Shown here one piece after another: positions 39,325 through 47,501 of a stretch of 64,000 nt of DNA. The stretch's first letter is position 1; each line of letters opens with the position of its first letter. A program made the position numbers and the translations under genes. The notes under the pieces were generated by a model. The model had not been told where the DNA came from. It made no database searches and saw only the letters and a list, made by a program, of their open reading frames with translations. The stretch comes from Ruminococcus sp. GTDB lineage: Bacteria; Bacillota; Clostridia; Oscillospirales; Ruminococcaceae. The stretch is from positions 1 through 64,000 of the forward strand of contig JAFWTA010000023.1 of assembly GCA_017519145.1 (NCBI GenBank). Direction: 5' to 3'.

Positions 39325-41054
39325 TGACGATCAGGCAGGAGCTGGAACGATACGCGGCAGAGTGCATTGACGGCAGACGGGTAAGCTGCCGGAAGCACCG
39401 ATGGGCCTGCCAGCGCTTCCTGGCAGATCTCAACAAGCTTGATACTGATAGCAACTATCCGTACTACTGGGACGAGGAGCAGGCGAGGGCTATCGTCAAG
39501 TGGTTCCATTACCTCCGCCACTCGAAGGGAGTCCTCGCCGGTAAGAGCATCGAGCTCATTACCCCACAGCGCTTTTCCCTCTGCCAGCTCTACGGCTGGC
39601 GGAGGAAATCTGACGACCTCCGGAGGTTCACCAAGTACTTCAAGGAGGTAGCCAGAAAGAATGCTAAGTCTCAGGAGCTCGGCGGTGTCGCCCTCTATGA
39701 GATGTCCTGCGGAAGCACCAGAAACGGAGAACACTATGAGGGCTACTGTGCAGGTACCAAGAGAGAACAGTCCAAGATCATAGTTGACGAGTGCAAGCTG
39801 ATGCTCAAGAGGAGCCCGCTTGCACGAAAATTTAACTGCACGGCGAACAGAGTCGTGCATCGGAAGACAGGCTCCTTTATCGTTGCTCTCAGCAAGCAGG
39901 ACGGACAGAATGGTGACGGTACAAACCCCGCCTTTCTGATCCTTGACGAGTATCACCAGCACACGACAACAGAGTTCTACGACCTCGGGCTCGGCTCCAA
40001 TACCAAGGAGCCGCTGCTGCTTATCATTACAACAGCAGGCAAGGACCTCAACTGTCCCTGCTATCAGCAGGAGTATATGTATTGCAGCGACGTGCTGGAC
40101 CCCGACAAGCCCGATATCGTCAACGACGAGTATCTCATAGATATCTTCGAGGCAGACACAGACATCGAGCTGAGCGATGAGACATACGACAAGCTCGTGG
40201 AGATGGCGAACCCCGTCCGTGCATCGTATGCGGCAGGCCGCAAGCTCATGCATGATGATTACGTCATCGCGAAGGAAGTCCCCGAAAAGCTCATATCCTT
40301 CCTCACCAAGGTGCTGAACGTCTGGGTACAGGCCCGGAATAACGGCTATATGGATATGGCAAAATGGAACCGCTGCAAGGTCAGCGAGCTTCCCGTCGAT
40401 ATCAGAGGACTTCCGGTATACGTCGGTTTCGATATGTCCGCGAAAATAGACCTCACTTCGGTGAGCTTCATCATTCCCTACAAGGACGCAGACGGCATCG
40501 TCAAGTATATCCTGTTCTCACACTCCTTTATCCCGAACCGTGAGAAGCTTATGGAAAGATGCCGCGTCGATAAGATGCCTTACGACGCATGGGAGCGCAA
40601 CGGCTGGCTGACTGTCACAAATACCGAGATTGTCGATCAGAACGCCGTCATGAACTATGTCCGCGGCTTCTGTAGTTCTCAGGGCCTCGTGATACAGTCT
40701 TTGTGCTTCGACCCCGCGAACGCGAGCAAGCTCATGCTTGAGCTCAGCGACGAAGGCTACGATGTCGTGGAAGTGTACCAGTCGCACAAGAGCCTGAACG
40801 AGAGCACAGCAGGCTTCCGCGAACAGGTGTACAGTCAGAACGTGGTATTTATCAACAACCCACTGTTGAATTATGCGATAGGAAACGCCGTTATCCGCAA
40901 GAATAACGGTTTAATTAAGATAGACAAGGACGCAACGAAGCGCCGAGTAGACCCGGTAGACGCTACTCTCTGCGCATTCAAGCTCGCCTTATATCATGTA
41001 TTCGTCACTGCTCCCGTAGACGTGGACAAGTGGCTGGAAAGTGAAAGCTGGTGA
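39324..41054 (+). CDS. terL: Terminase large subunit
   Basis: 576 residues. ATPase part with the Walker B-like FLILDEYHQH and the coupling ITTAG segment; C-terminal nuclease part with GFDMSAKIDLTS and the later Asp residues (DPVDAT). Packages DNA into proheads. Usual length for HK97/P27-linked terminases. Confidence 0.92.
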   Translation: MTIRQELERYAAECIDGRRVSCRKHRWACQRFLADLNKLDTDSNYPYYWDEEQARAIVKWFHYLRHSKGVLAGKSIELITPQRFSLCQLYGWRRKSDDLRRFTKYFKEVARKNAKSQELGGVALYEMSCGSTRNGEHYEGYCAGTKREQSKIIVDECKLMLKRSPLARKFNCTANRVVHRKTGSFIVALSKQDGQNGDGTNPAFLILDEYHQHTTTEFYDLGLGSNTKEPLLLIITTAGKDLNCPCYQQEYMYCSDVLDPDKPDIVNDEYLIDIFEADTDIELSDETYDKLVEMANPVRASYAAGRKLMHDDYVIAKEVPEKLISFLTKVLNVWVQARNNGYMDMAKWNRCKVSELPVDIRGLPVYVGFDMSAKIDLTSVSFIIPYKDADGIVKYILFSHSFIPNREKLMERCRVDKMPYDAWERNGWLTVTNTEIVDQNAVMNYVRGFCSSQGLVIQSLCFDPANASKLMLELSDEGYDVVEVYQSHKSLNESTAGFREQVYSQNVVFINNPLLNYAIGNAVIRKNNGLIKIDKDATKRRVDPVDATLCAFKLALYHVFVTAPVDVDKWLESESW

Positions 41055-41058
41055 TAAG

Positions 41059-42348
41059 ATGTCGCTGTTCAAGCGCAGAAAAAAGATAGCCGACGAAGTG
41101 GAGAACACCACGGGGCAGGCAACAGAGGAAACGACTGCCAACACGGAGCAGGAACAGCCCGCGGGCGTCGTGACGATCCAGCAGCTAAATGAATTCTTCG
41201 ACAGACAGGGCTTTTCAAGCGCTCTGGCGAAGAACAACCTCAACGCTGCGACATACTACGCTTGTATGCTGATCCGATGCAACGCCCTCGCGAAGGTCCC
41301 CTTCAAGGTATACGAGAGGGACGGTGACGGTGCCAAGGAGTCGGATCACTACCTCAACAAGCTCCTGAAGCTTCGTCCGAACAGGTTCATGACTGCTCAC
41401 GATTTTTTCTGGGCTTCGGAGTTCCAGAGACTGAGCACAGGAAATACGTTCTGGGTATATAGTTTCCGACGCGGCAAGATCGAGGAAATATACCTCCTCG
41501 ATAGCAACTATGTAGAGATCATAGTCGATAATGCGGGCATACTCAGCTCGCCGAACTCGGTGTACTACTTGTACACTGACCCGCGAAGTTCGCGGCAGGT
41601 GATATATACGTCCGACAGGATAGTGCATCACAAGTACTTCTCGACTGACGGCATCAAGGGCAACTCGATACAAAAGTATCTTGTCGATGTTCTCAGTCAG
41701 GAGAAGTACGCACAGCAGGTCGTGAATGAGAAGTATAGCCACGGCTTGCAGGATCCTATCATCGTCACTTTTACGGGCGACCTTGACAAGACCCGCGCGG
41801 CTCAGATCAAAAAGAAGTTTGCTAACCTCGGTGGCGCTCAGAACGCCGGTACAGTTATACCGATACCGACAGACTTCGGAGTGCAGCAGCTTGAAACAAA
41901 GCTTGTCAACTCGCAGTTCTTCGAGCTCAACGGGCTCACTACTCGACACATCGCGAACGCCTTCGGTGTCAAAAGCTTCCAGCTCAACGACATGGAAAAG
42001 AGCACCTACAGCAACATCGAGCAGCAGAACAGAGCATTCTACAGCGACACGATGCAGAACGTTCTCACTGCTTACGAGCAGGAAGCGACGTTCAAGCTCC
42101 TCAGTTCCGAGGATCAGGAGACAAAGTTCATTCAGGCGAACGCAGACGTCTACCTCAGAGCGGACATCGAGGCTCGATATAAAGCATACCAGACAGGTAT
42201 CACGGGCGGCTTCTTGCAGATCGCAGAGGCCCGGAAACGCGAAAATCTGCCGTTCATACCGGGCACCGATAAGCTTATCATCGGCAACGGCGCAGCTATT
42301 CCGCTGGATATGCTCGGTTCACAGTACGATAAAGGAGGCAACAAGTAA
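41059..42348 (+). CDS. Portal protein, HK97 family
   Basis: 429 residues from the ATG at 41059. HK97 portal pattern: YYACMLIRCNALAKVPFKVYE, then LLKLRPN..MTAHDFF and the helical QQNRAFYSDT. Forms the 12-mer ring at one capsid vertex. Weak ribosome site, likely coupled to terL. Confidence 0.9.
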   Translation: MSLFKRRKKIADEVENTTGQATEETTANTEQEQPAGVVTIQQLNEFFDRQGFSSALAKNNLNAATYYACMLIRCNALAKVPFKVYERDGDGAKESDHYLNKLLKLRPNRFMTAHDFFWASEFQRLSTGNTFWVYSFRRGKIEEIYLLDSNYVEIIVDNAGILSSPNSVYYLYTDPRSSRQVIYTSDRIVHHKYFSTDGIKGNSIQKYLVDVLSQEKYAQQVVNEKYSHGLQDPIIVTFTGDLDKTRAAQIKKKFANLGGAQNAGTVIPIPTDFGVQQLETKLVNSQFFELNGLTTRHIANAFGVKSFQLNDMEKSTYSNIEQQNRAFYSDTMQNVLTAYEQEATFKLLSSEDQETKFIQANADVYLRADIEARYKAYQTGITGGFLQIAEARKRENLPFIPGTDKLIIGNGAAIPLDMLGSQYDKGGNK

Positions 42349-42549
42349 ATGGAATATGCTGACACAATAGAGATCACCTTCAAGAGTGGCGAGACCATTG
42401 CCTATAAAGAAGGGGAATGGGACGACTACGCTTACGACGGCAAGGCTGTTATCGTCAAACAGAAGGGTGCATGGATCGGAATATATAACTTCGACCATGT
42501 TTTCAGCGTCGAGCTGAAGAACACCAAAGCTGCCACTATAAGGAGGTGA
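42349..42549 (+). CDS. Small prophage protein between portal and protease
   Basis: 66 residues, starting immediately after the portal stop. Beta-rich (TIEITFKSGETIAYKEG). No family recognised; possibly a head or connector accessory protein. Confidence 0.6.
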   Translation: MEYADTIEITFKSGETIAYKEGEWDDYAYDGKAVIVKQKGAWIGIYNFDHVFSVELKNTKAATIRR

Positions 42550-43355
42550 GAAGAACGAAAAAGTACCAGTTCACTCAGAAAGACAAGACAGGCGCAGTCA
42601 AGGACTGTGGCTATATGATCTATGACAGTGTAGACGATGAGAGCGCAGAGCTCCGCTTCTACGGTGACATCTGCTCAGCTACATGGATCAGCAAGTATTT
42701 CGAGGAGGACAAGTGCCCTCAGGACGTCGCCGATTTTCTCGCCGAGCTTACTACCGAGAGTGGCGGACACAAGAAGCTCGATGTGTATGTCAACAGCGGA
42801 GGCGGTGACGTCTTCGGCGGTCTGGCTATATACAGCATACTTGCTCGATATCCCGGCGAGAAGATCGCACACATCGACGGTATTGCCGCGAGCATCGCGG
42901 GAATAATCCCGTTCGCCTGCGACAAGGTCGTAGCTCCTAAGTATGCGCAGATCATGCTTCACAAGCCATGGAGCGGATGCTGGGGCAATGCTAACGACTT
43001 CAAGAAGGCGATCGAGGCACTCAATACAGCCGAACAGTCCATTATCAACGTCTACAAGGCCCACGCTGTTAACGGCACAACCGAGGACAAGATCAAGAGC
43101 ATGATAGACCGCGAGACATGGCTGACCGCGGAGCAGGCGGCAGAATACTTTGCAATCGAGCTCCTTGACGCAGAGCCTGTCGCTGCCTGTGTATCAGACA
43201 GCTACAAGCGGTATATAAACACTCCCGAAGCTCTCCTGAAAATCAGCGAGAGCACTCAGCAGCCCGAGCCTCCTATCCCTCAGGAAGGTGAGGCTATCAA
43301 CAATCGCAAGAGAAAGCTACAGATGTCACTCGATGTCCTGAAGCTCCTCAAATAA
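42546..43355 (+). CDS. ClpP-like head maturation protease
   Basis: Up to 269 residues. ClpP-type features: VYVNSGGGDVFGGLAIYSIL and the nucleophile in GIAASIAG, with His in MLHKPWSG. Cleaves capsid scaffold and delta domain. The start is uncertain: GTG at 42546 lies inside the AGGAGG site itself, the next ATG is at 42615, and an ACG at 42555 would be ideally spaced. Sits in the order portal-protease-capsid typical of HK97-like phages. Confidence 0.87.
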   Translation: MRRTKKYQFTQKDKTGAVKDCGYMIYDSVDDESAELRFYGDICSATWISKYFEEDKCPQDVADFLAELTTESGGHKKLDVYVNSGGGDVFGGLAIYSILARYPGEKIAHIDGIAASIAGIIPFACDKVVAPKYAQIMLHKPWSGCWGNANDFKKAIEALNTAEQSIINVYKAHAVNGTTEDKIKSMIDRETWLTAEQAAEYFAIELLDAEPVAACVSDSYKRYINTPEALLKISESTQQPEPPIPQEGEAINNRKRKLQMSLDVLKLLK

Positions 43356-43381
43356 AACATAAAGAAAGAAGGAAAACGACT

Positions 43382-44536
43382 ATGTCGAAAATCGAAGAGA
43401 TGCAGGCTAAGCTTGCAGTAATCATCAACACAGCTCAGGACTATCTCGACAAAGACGATCTTGAGAACGCTGACAAGATGCAGAAGCAGGCGCAGGAGCT
43501 TGCTGACAAGATCGAGAAGCAGAAGGCTCTTGATAAGCTCTCAGCGGGTATCGAGACTTCGCAGGCATCACAGGCAGCCGAAGGTGCTAAGGACGCTACT
43601 AAGGCAAAGGAAAGCGCTTCCTTTATCCGTGCAGCCCTCAAGAAGTTCTCGGGAACGAAGCTTACAGAAGCAGAAGATGCTCTGCTCCTTCCATCGGTAA
43701 CATATCCTAACGGCGAGCACGGTGAGGGCTATATCCTCCCTCAGGATATTCGCACCAAGATCAAGGAGAAGCTCCGCCAGTTCAGAAGCCTCAGAGAGGT
43801 ATGTGGTTATCTGAAGACCACTGCTCTCACAGGTAGCTATCCTTCTGACAGCGATGAGACAGAAGGACTTATAGACTTCACAGACGGTACAGACGGCACA
43901 TATGTGACCGATCCTGAATTCACCTCCGTGAGCTGGTCACTGAAAGAAAAAGGCGCATTCATCAAGATTTCAAACACACTGCTCTCACTCACAGATAATG
44001 ATCTCATCAACTACATCGTAAAGAGATTTGCTAAGAAAGCAGTTATCACGGAGAATGCTATGGCGAAGGCTAAGCTCGAAGCAAATAAGACCGCGAAAAC
44101 ACTCAGTGGCTGGGAAGCACTTAAAGAGTCCATAAACGTGGATCTCGACCCTGATGTGCTTTACAATACAAAAATCATAACAAATCAGGACGGCTTCAAC
44201 GCACTTGATAAGGCACTTGATCATAACGGCAGGTCTGTGCTTCAGCCTGACCCCACACAGCCTACACGCAGACTGTTTATGGGATATCCTATAGAAGTAT
44301 ACTCAAATGCTATGCTTCCGAGCGACTCAACTAACAATGTCGCACCCATTTACTACGGTAATATCGAGGAAGGTGTACAGTTCGTCGACCTCGACAATAT
44401 CTCATTCGCATCCTCAAAGGAAGCAGGCTTCATGAGCAACACAACAATCTGCCGCCTCATTGAGTGGGTAGATGTAGTTCAGGCTGACGCATCCGACAAG
44501 TGCTACTGCTTCGGTAAGCTTAGCCTGGGGGAATGA
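43382..44536 (+). CDS. Major capsid protein, HK97 family
   Basis: 384 residues; ATG after AGAAGGAAA. N-terminal coiled-coil delta/scaffold region about 1-95 (KIEEMQAKLAVIINTAQD, KIEKQKALDKL), then the HK97 fold with RSLREVCGYLKTTA and C-terminal YYGNIEEGVQFVDL. Expected to be processed by the upstream protease. Confidence 0.92.
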   Translation: MSKIEEMQAKLAVIINTAQDYLDKDDLENADKMQKQAQELADKIEKQKALDKLSAGIETSQASQAAEGAKDATKAKESASFIRAALKKFSGTKLTEAEDALLLPSVTYPNGEHGEGYILPQDIRTKIKEKLRQFRSLREVCGYLKTTALTGSYPSDSDETEGLIDFTDGTDGTYVTDPEFTSVSWSLKEKGAFIKISNTLLSLTDNDLINYIVKRFAKKAVITENAMAKAKLEANKTAKTLSGWEALKESINVDLDPDVLYNTKIITNQDGFNALDKALDHNGRSVLQPDPTQPTRRLFMGYPIEVYSNAMLPSDSTNNVAPIYYGNIEEGVQFVDLDNISFASSKEAGFMSNTTICRLIEWVDVVQADASDKCYCFGKLSLGE

Positions 44537-44739
44537 TAAGCGAGGGTTCTGAGTCTACTGAGGATCCTGAAACAGCACTTGCCGCCGCTGATACAAACAG
44601 CGACGGTGAGCTGTCGCAGGAGGAACTCGAAGCCCTGACAGTAGATCAGCTCAGAGCTCTCGCTGAAGAACTGGAAATCACACTTACAGCAACCAAGAAG
44701 GCTGACATCATCGCCGAGATACTCGCGGCGCAGGAATAA
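44533..44739 (+). CDS. Small acidic protein with EF-hand-like loop and HeH/SAP-like C-terminus
   Basis: 68 residues, ATGA-coupled to the capsid gene. The N-terminal part has a textbook EF-hand loop DTNSDGELSQEE (about residues 21-32). The C-terminal part LTVDQLRALAEELEI...KKADIIAEIL resembles the HeH/Rho-N fold often seen at this place in phage head modules. Possibly a head accessory protein stabilised by Ca2+. Confidence 0.65.
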   Translation: MISEGSESTEDPETALAAADTNSDGELSQEELEALTVDQLRALAEELEITLTATKKADIIAEILAAQE

Positions 44740-44767
44740 GCTCTAACTCGTCGGAAAGGAGGACCTC

Positions 44768-45052
44768 ATGGAGCTATCACTTATAAAGCAGTTTTTAAAG
44801 GTCGACTTTGACGACGACGATAATATCATCGAGCTGATAGCAGATGTCGCTACCGACTACATCAACGCAGCAGTCGGCTCTTGCAATTACGAGGACGCGA
44901 GGGTAAGGCTCCTCGCCCTCGTAATTATCACAGAGCTCTACGAGAAACGCAGCTACTCCGTAGAGAAAGCAGGCGTTAAAGCACAGTACACAATAAGATC
45001 AATCATAGCGCAGCTGCAAGCGGAGCAGGAGATGACCGACGATGAAGCTTGA
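44768..45052 (+). CDS. Head-tail connector (gp6-like)
   Basis: 94 residues, ATG after AAAGGAGG. Helical pattern of gp6-like adaptors: LIKQFLKVDFDDDDNIIELI and the LALVIITELYEKR helix. Sits under the portal in HK97-like particles. Overlaps the next gene by 11 bp. Confidence 0.82.
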   Translation: MELSLIKQFLKVDFDDDDNIIELIADVATDYINAAVGSCNYEDARVRLLALVIITELYEKRSYSVEKAGVKAQYTIRSIIAQLQAEQEMTDDEA

Positions 45053-45398
45053 AACAGATGTAGGGCGCCTGAATAAGCGTATAACGATACAGCAGGCAAG
45101 CTCAGAGGAGCAGTTTGACACGATCGGAAATCAGCTTCCCGGCTGGACTGACTATCACTCATGCTGGGCCGCAGTGACGGGTGACTCCGACAAAGAGAGC
45201 TACACTGCCAAGGAGCCCCGTGATAAGGCAGTCAAAAACTTCAAAATTCGCTATTGCAGCAAGCTTGAAGACATGACAACAGACAGCTATCGCATCAAGT
45301 ACAAAGGACACTACTACAACATAGTAAGCATCGACAACCTCGTCGAAGCTGACTCTTTGCTTATCATCAAGGCTCGGAGGGAGAAGGATCATGAATGA
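45042..45398 (+). CDS. Phage head closure protein
   Basis: 118 residues. Typical opening RLNKRITIQQ, W-rich middle (PGWTDYHSCWAAV) and an SPP1 gp16-like beta-barrel ending YYNIVSIDNL. Closes the connector after packaging. Confidence 0.83.
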   Translation: MKLETDVGRLNKRITIQQASSEEQFDTIGNQLPGWTDYHSCWAAVTGDSDKESYTAKEPRDKAVKNFKIRYCSKLEDMTTDSYRIKYKGHYYNIVSIDNLVEADSLLIIKARREKDHE

Positions 45399-45795
45399 GA
45401 TCATTACCCCCGACGAGTTCGTCGAGGCACTCGCTGAGGCGACGAGAACCATGACTGAGGAGGTCGTGGAAGAGATGGAAAACGGGCTTGTCGATATCGC
45501 TAACAATGCGGTCGAGGAACTCAAGCATCTCTCTCCCGTCTATAAGGGGAGCAGTAAGAAACTGAAAAAAGGTGACTACCGCAAGAAGTGGAAATGTATA
45601 ATCGAGAAAGAGCGCGGTGTCACGAGAGTGACGATTTACAACGCGAAAGGCGGTCTCACGCATCTGCTCGAGAACGGCCACGTCGTAAAGAACGGCACTA
45701 AAAGAGTTGTCGGCAACGCTGACCCTATACCGCATATCTCGATAGTCAATGAGCACGCCGAAAAAGAACTTGACAAGCTGATGGAGGGGCTGTAA
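45391..45795 (+). CDS. HK97 gp10-like tail completion protein
   Basis: 134 residues; overlaps the head closure gene by 8 bp. HK97 gp10 pattern: LKHLSPVYKG then LLENGHVVKNGTKRVVG. Links head and tail. Confidence 0.82.
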   Translation: MNEIITPDEFVEALAEATRTMTEEVVEEMENGLVDIANNAVEELKHLSPVYKGSSKKLKKGDYRKKWKCIIEKERGVTRVTIYNAKGGLTHLLENGHVVKNGTKRVVGNADPIPHISIVNEHAEKELDKLMEGL

Positions 45796-46136
45796 TGGAA
45801 CTGAAAGAGATCCGCGACAGACTCTTGTCGCTTGGCTTACCGGTAGCATATCTGAGATTTAAGAAAGCTCAGAAGCTGCCGTTTATCGTATACTATGAGT
45901 CAGGCACCGAGATAACAGGTGCCGATAATTTCAACCTTTATCGTGACGTTGAAATCACGATAGAGCTTTACACCGAGGACAAGGATCCTCAGCTGGAGCG
46001 CAGACTTGAAAATCTCTTCCGTGAGGTAGAGATCGACAAGGAAGGCGACACAGCTCTTGAGAACGAGGAAATGCTGCTTACAGTATTCTCGTTCCGCACA
46101 ATACAGCACATAGAGGAGGAAAATAGCAATGCCTGA
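45795..46136 (+). CDS. Tail terminator-like protein
   Basis: 113 residues, starting on the last base of the previous stop. Called by position between gp10-like and major tail protein and by a compatible alpha/beta pattern (PFIVYYESGTEITGADN, DVEITIELYTEDKD). Family membership is less certain than for its neighbours. Confidence 0.65.
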   Translation: MELKEIRDRLLSLGLPVAYLRFKKAQKLPFIVYYESGTEITGADNFNLYRDVEITIELYTEDKDPQLERRLENLFREVEIDKEGDTALENEEMLLTVFSFRTIQHIEEENSNA

Positions 46137-46716
46137 TAACACTACATACACACAGGAAAAAGATCGTATCGCGATCGGCTCCGTGGACATATATGTCACA
46201 GAGTGGACCGGTACAGCAATATCGGATATTCCCGAAGATGCTACCCTTGAGGTAGACGCTAACCTTATCGGCCGCACCAAGGACGGTGCGGAGTTCGAGT
46301 ATCAGACGACGTGGTTCTCTGTAAAGTCTGACGACGGTAAGGCTTCTCGTAACGAGCTTGTCGAAGACAATGGCTATATGAGCTTCGGTTTGATCACCTG
46401 GAATGGTGACACTCTCACCAAGCTTATCTCGACAGCATCGGCAACCGTATCTGGAACAGGCGCAAGCGCCAAGAGAAAGACCAAGATCGGCGGTGTATGT
46501 AACGACAACGGGAAAACATACCTTTTCCGCGCCGTACATAAGGACAAGAAAAAGGGCGATGTCAGATACACTATGATTGGCAAAAATGTCAACGGTTTCG
46601 CTGCGTCTTATAGGAACGGACAGGCTACTACAATCACGCCAAGAATACAGGCAGAGCCGTTCAGCGACGGTAGTCTTCTCATTAAAGACGAGGAAAACAT
46701 CGACGCAGGAGCATGA
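46129..46716 (+). CDS. Major tail (tube) protein
   Basis: 195 residues, overlapping the previous gene by 8 bp. Beta-rich with TLEVDANLIGRTKDGAEFEYQT-like strands and a later KKKGDVRYTMIGKNVNGF. Length and place match siphovirus tail tube proteins. Confidence 0.83.
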   Translation: MPDNTTYTQEKDRIAIGSVDIYVTEWTGTAISDIPEDATLEVDANLIGRTKDGAEFEYQTTWFSVKSDDGKASRNELVEDNGYMSFGLITWNGDTLTKLISTASATVSGTGASAKRKTKIGGVCNDNGKTYLFRAVHKDKKKGDVRYTMIGKNVNGFAASYRNGQATTITPRIQAEPFSDGSLLIKDEENIDAGA

Positions 46717-46717
46717 T

Positions 46718-46924
46718 ATGCGGTACGAGGTAATTGAGTACTTCGAGGACAAGCAGGATAATCGCCGCAAGTATTTCCCTGGTGACGCTTATCCGCGCAG
46801 AGGGCTCAAGCCCACGGCAGAGCGTCTCGAAGAGCTCTCCACCGATAAGAATTGCCGTGGAGTGCCCCTCATAAGAGAGGAGCAGAAAGAAGATAATGAG
46901 ACTCAGACCGAAGCTGAGTCATAG
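46718..46924 (+). CDS. Small tail-module protein
   Basis: 68 residues; ATG at 46718 just after the tail tube stop. Charged, with YPRRGLKPTAERLEEL, a short pattern seen in phage proteins following the tail tube. Followed by a strong terminator. Confidence 0.6.
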   Translation: MRYEVIEYFEDKQDNRRKYFPGDAYPRRGLKPTAERLEELSTDKNCRGVPLIREEQKEDNETQTEAES

Positions 46925-46929
46925 TATAA

Positions 46930-46953
46930 GGCGAGCTTCGGCTCGCCTTTTTT
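46930..46953 (+). terminator. Intrinsic terminator inside the tail operon
   Basis: Perfect 7-bp stem GGCGAGC/GCTCGCC with TTCG tetraloop and six T. Likely reduces transcription of tail chaperone and tape measure genes relative to the tail tube gene. Confidence 0.92.
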
Positions 46954-46970
46954 CATAAATGGAGGTAGTA

Positions 46971-47501
46971 ATGCAGGCTTTTCAGTTCAGATTGGGGGCG
47001 CAGGTCCTGACGATAGGAATGCCGACCGTCAGAGAGTGCGACGGGCTTTTCAGCTCGATAAACAGCTATGAGATAATCGACGCCGCCGAGGAATACCTCT
47101 CGCGAAATATCGAGGGGATAACAGTGCGAGACAAGCTCTCAGCACTGGATATAATTGCACTCGAAGTCAGGCTCGGAGCATGGCTCGCTCAGCTCAAAGA
47201 AACACCTGAATACAAAGCCCCGCCTGTGCAGTCAACTGCACAGACTGTACTCCCGTATGATTGCGCCACAACACATATCAAGGCAGTAGCCGAGTATGCA
47301 CGCATGAGTTTTTTGGAAGTTTGGGAGCTCCCTATCACGGACTTCTGGAAGTTATTTCACGATGCCATCGTGTGGAACTACAGCCGCACCGCGGAAGGCA
47401 TCGACCAACTTGAGCACGCAAAAACTATATCAGCTACAGAGCCCGACCGGGATAAACAAAATAGCTGTCCAGCGATAAGGAGGCGAAAGAATGGCGAGTA
47501 A
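46971..47501 (+). CDS. Tail assembly chaperone-like protein
   Basis: 176 residues; ATG at 46971 after GGAGGT (an ATG 12 bp upstream overlaps that site). Placed between tail tube and tape measure, where gpG/GT-type chaperones lie; overlaps the tape measure start by 11 bp. No slippery frameshift was confirmed. Contains dispersed palindrome copy 5 (VQSTAQ). Confidence 0.65.
   Translation: MQAFQFRLGAQVLTIGMPTVRECDGLFSSINSYEIIDAAEEYLSRNIEGITVRDKLSALDIIALEVRLGAWLAQLKETPEYKAPPVQSTAQTVLPYDCATTHIKAVAEYARMSFLEVWELPITDFWKLFHDAIVWNYSRTAEGIDQLEHAKTISATEPDRDKQNSCPAIRRRKNGE
47225..47242. repeat. Dispersed prophage palindrome, copy 5 (in coding sequence)
   Basis: TGTGCAGTCAACTGCACA exactly, coding VQSTAQ in the chaperone-like gene. 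Confidence 0.8.

Noticed and set aside
39228-40253. 341-codon frame antisense to terL
   Set aside because: Mirror of the terminase gene with no start signal or domain; same for frames at 2900-3868 and 17934-18788.
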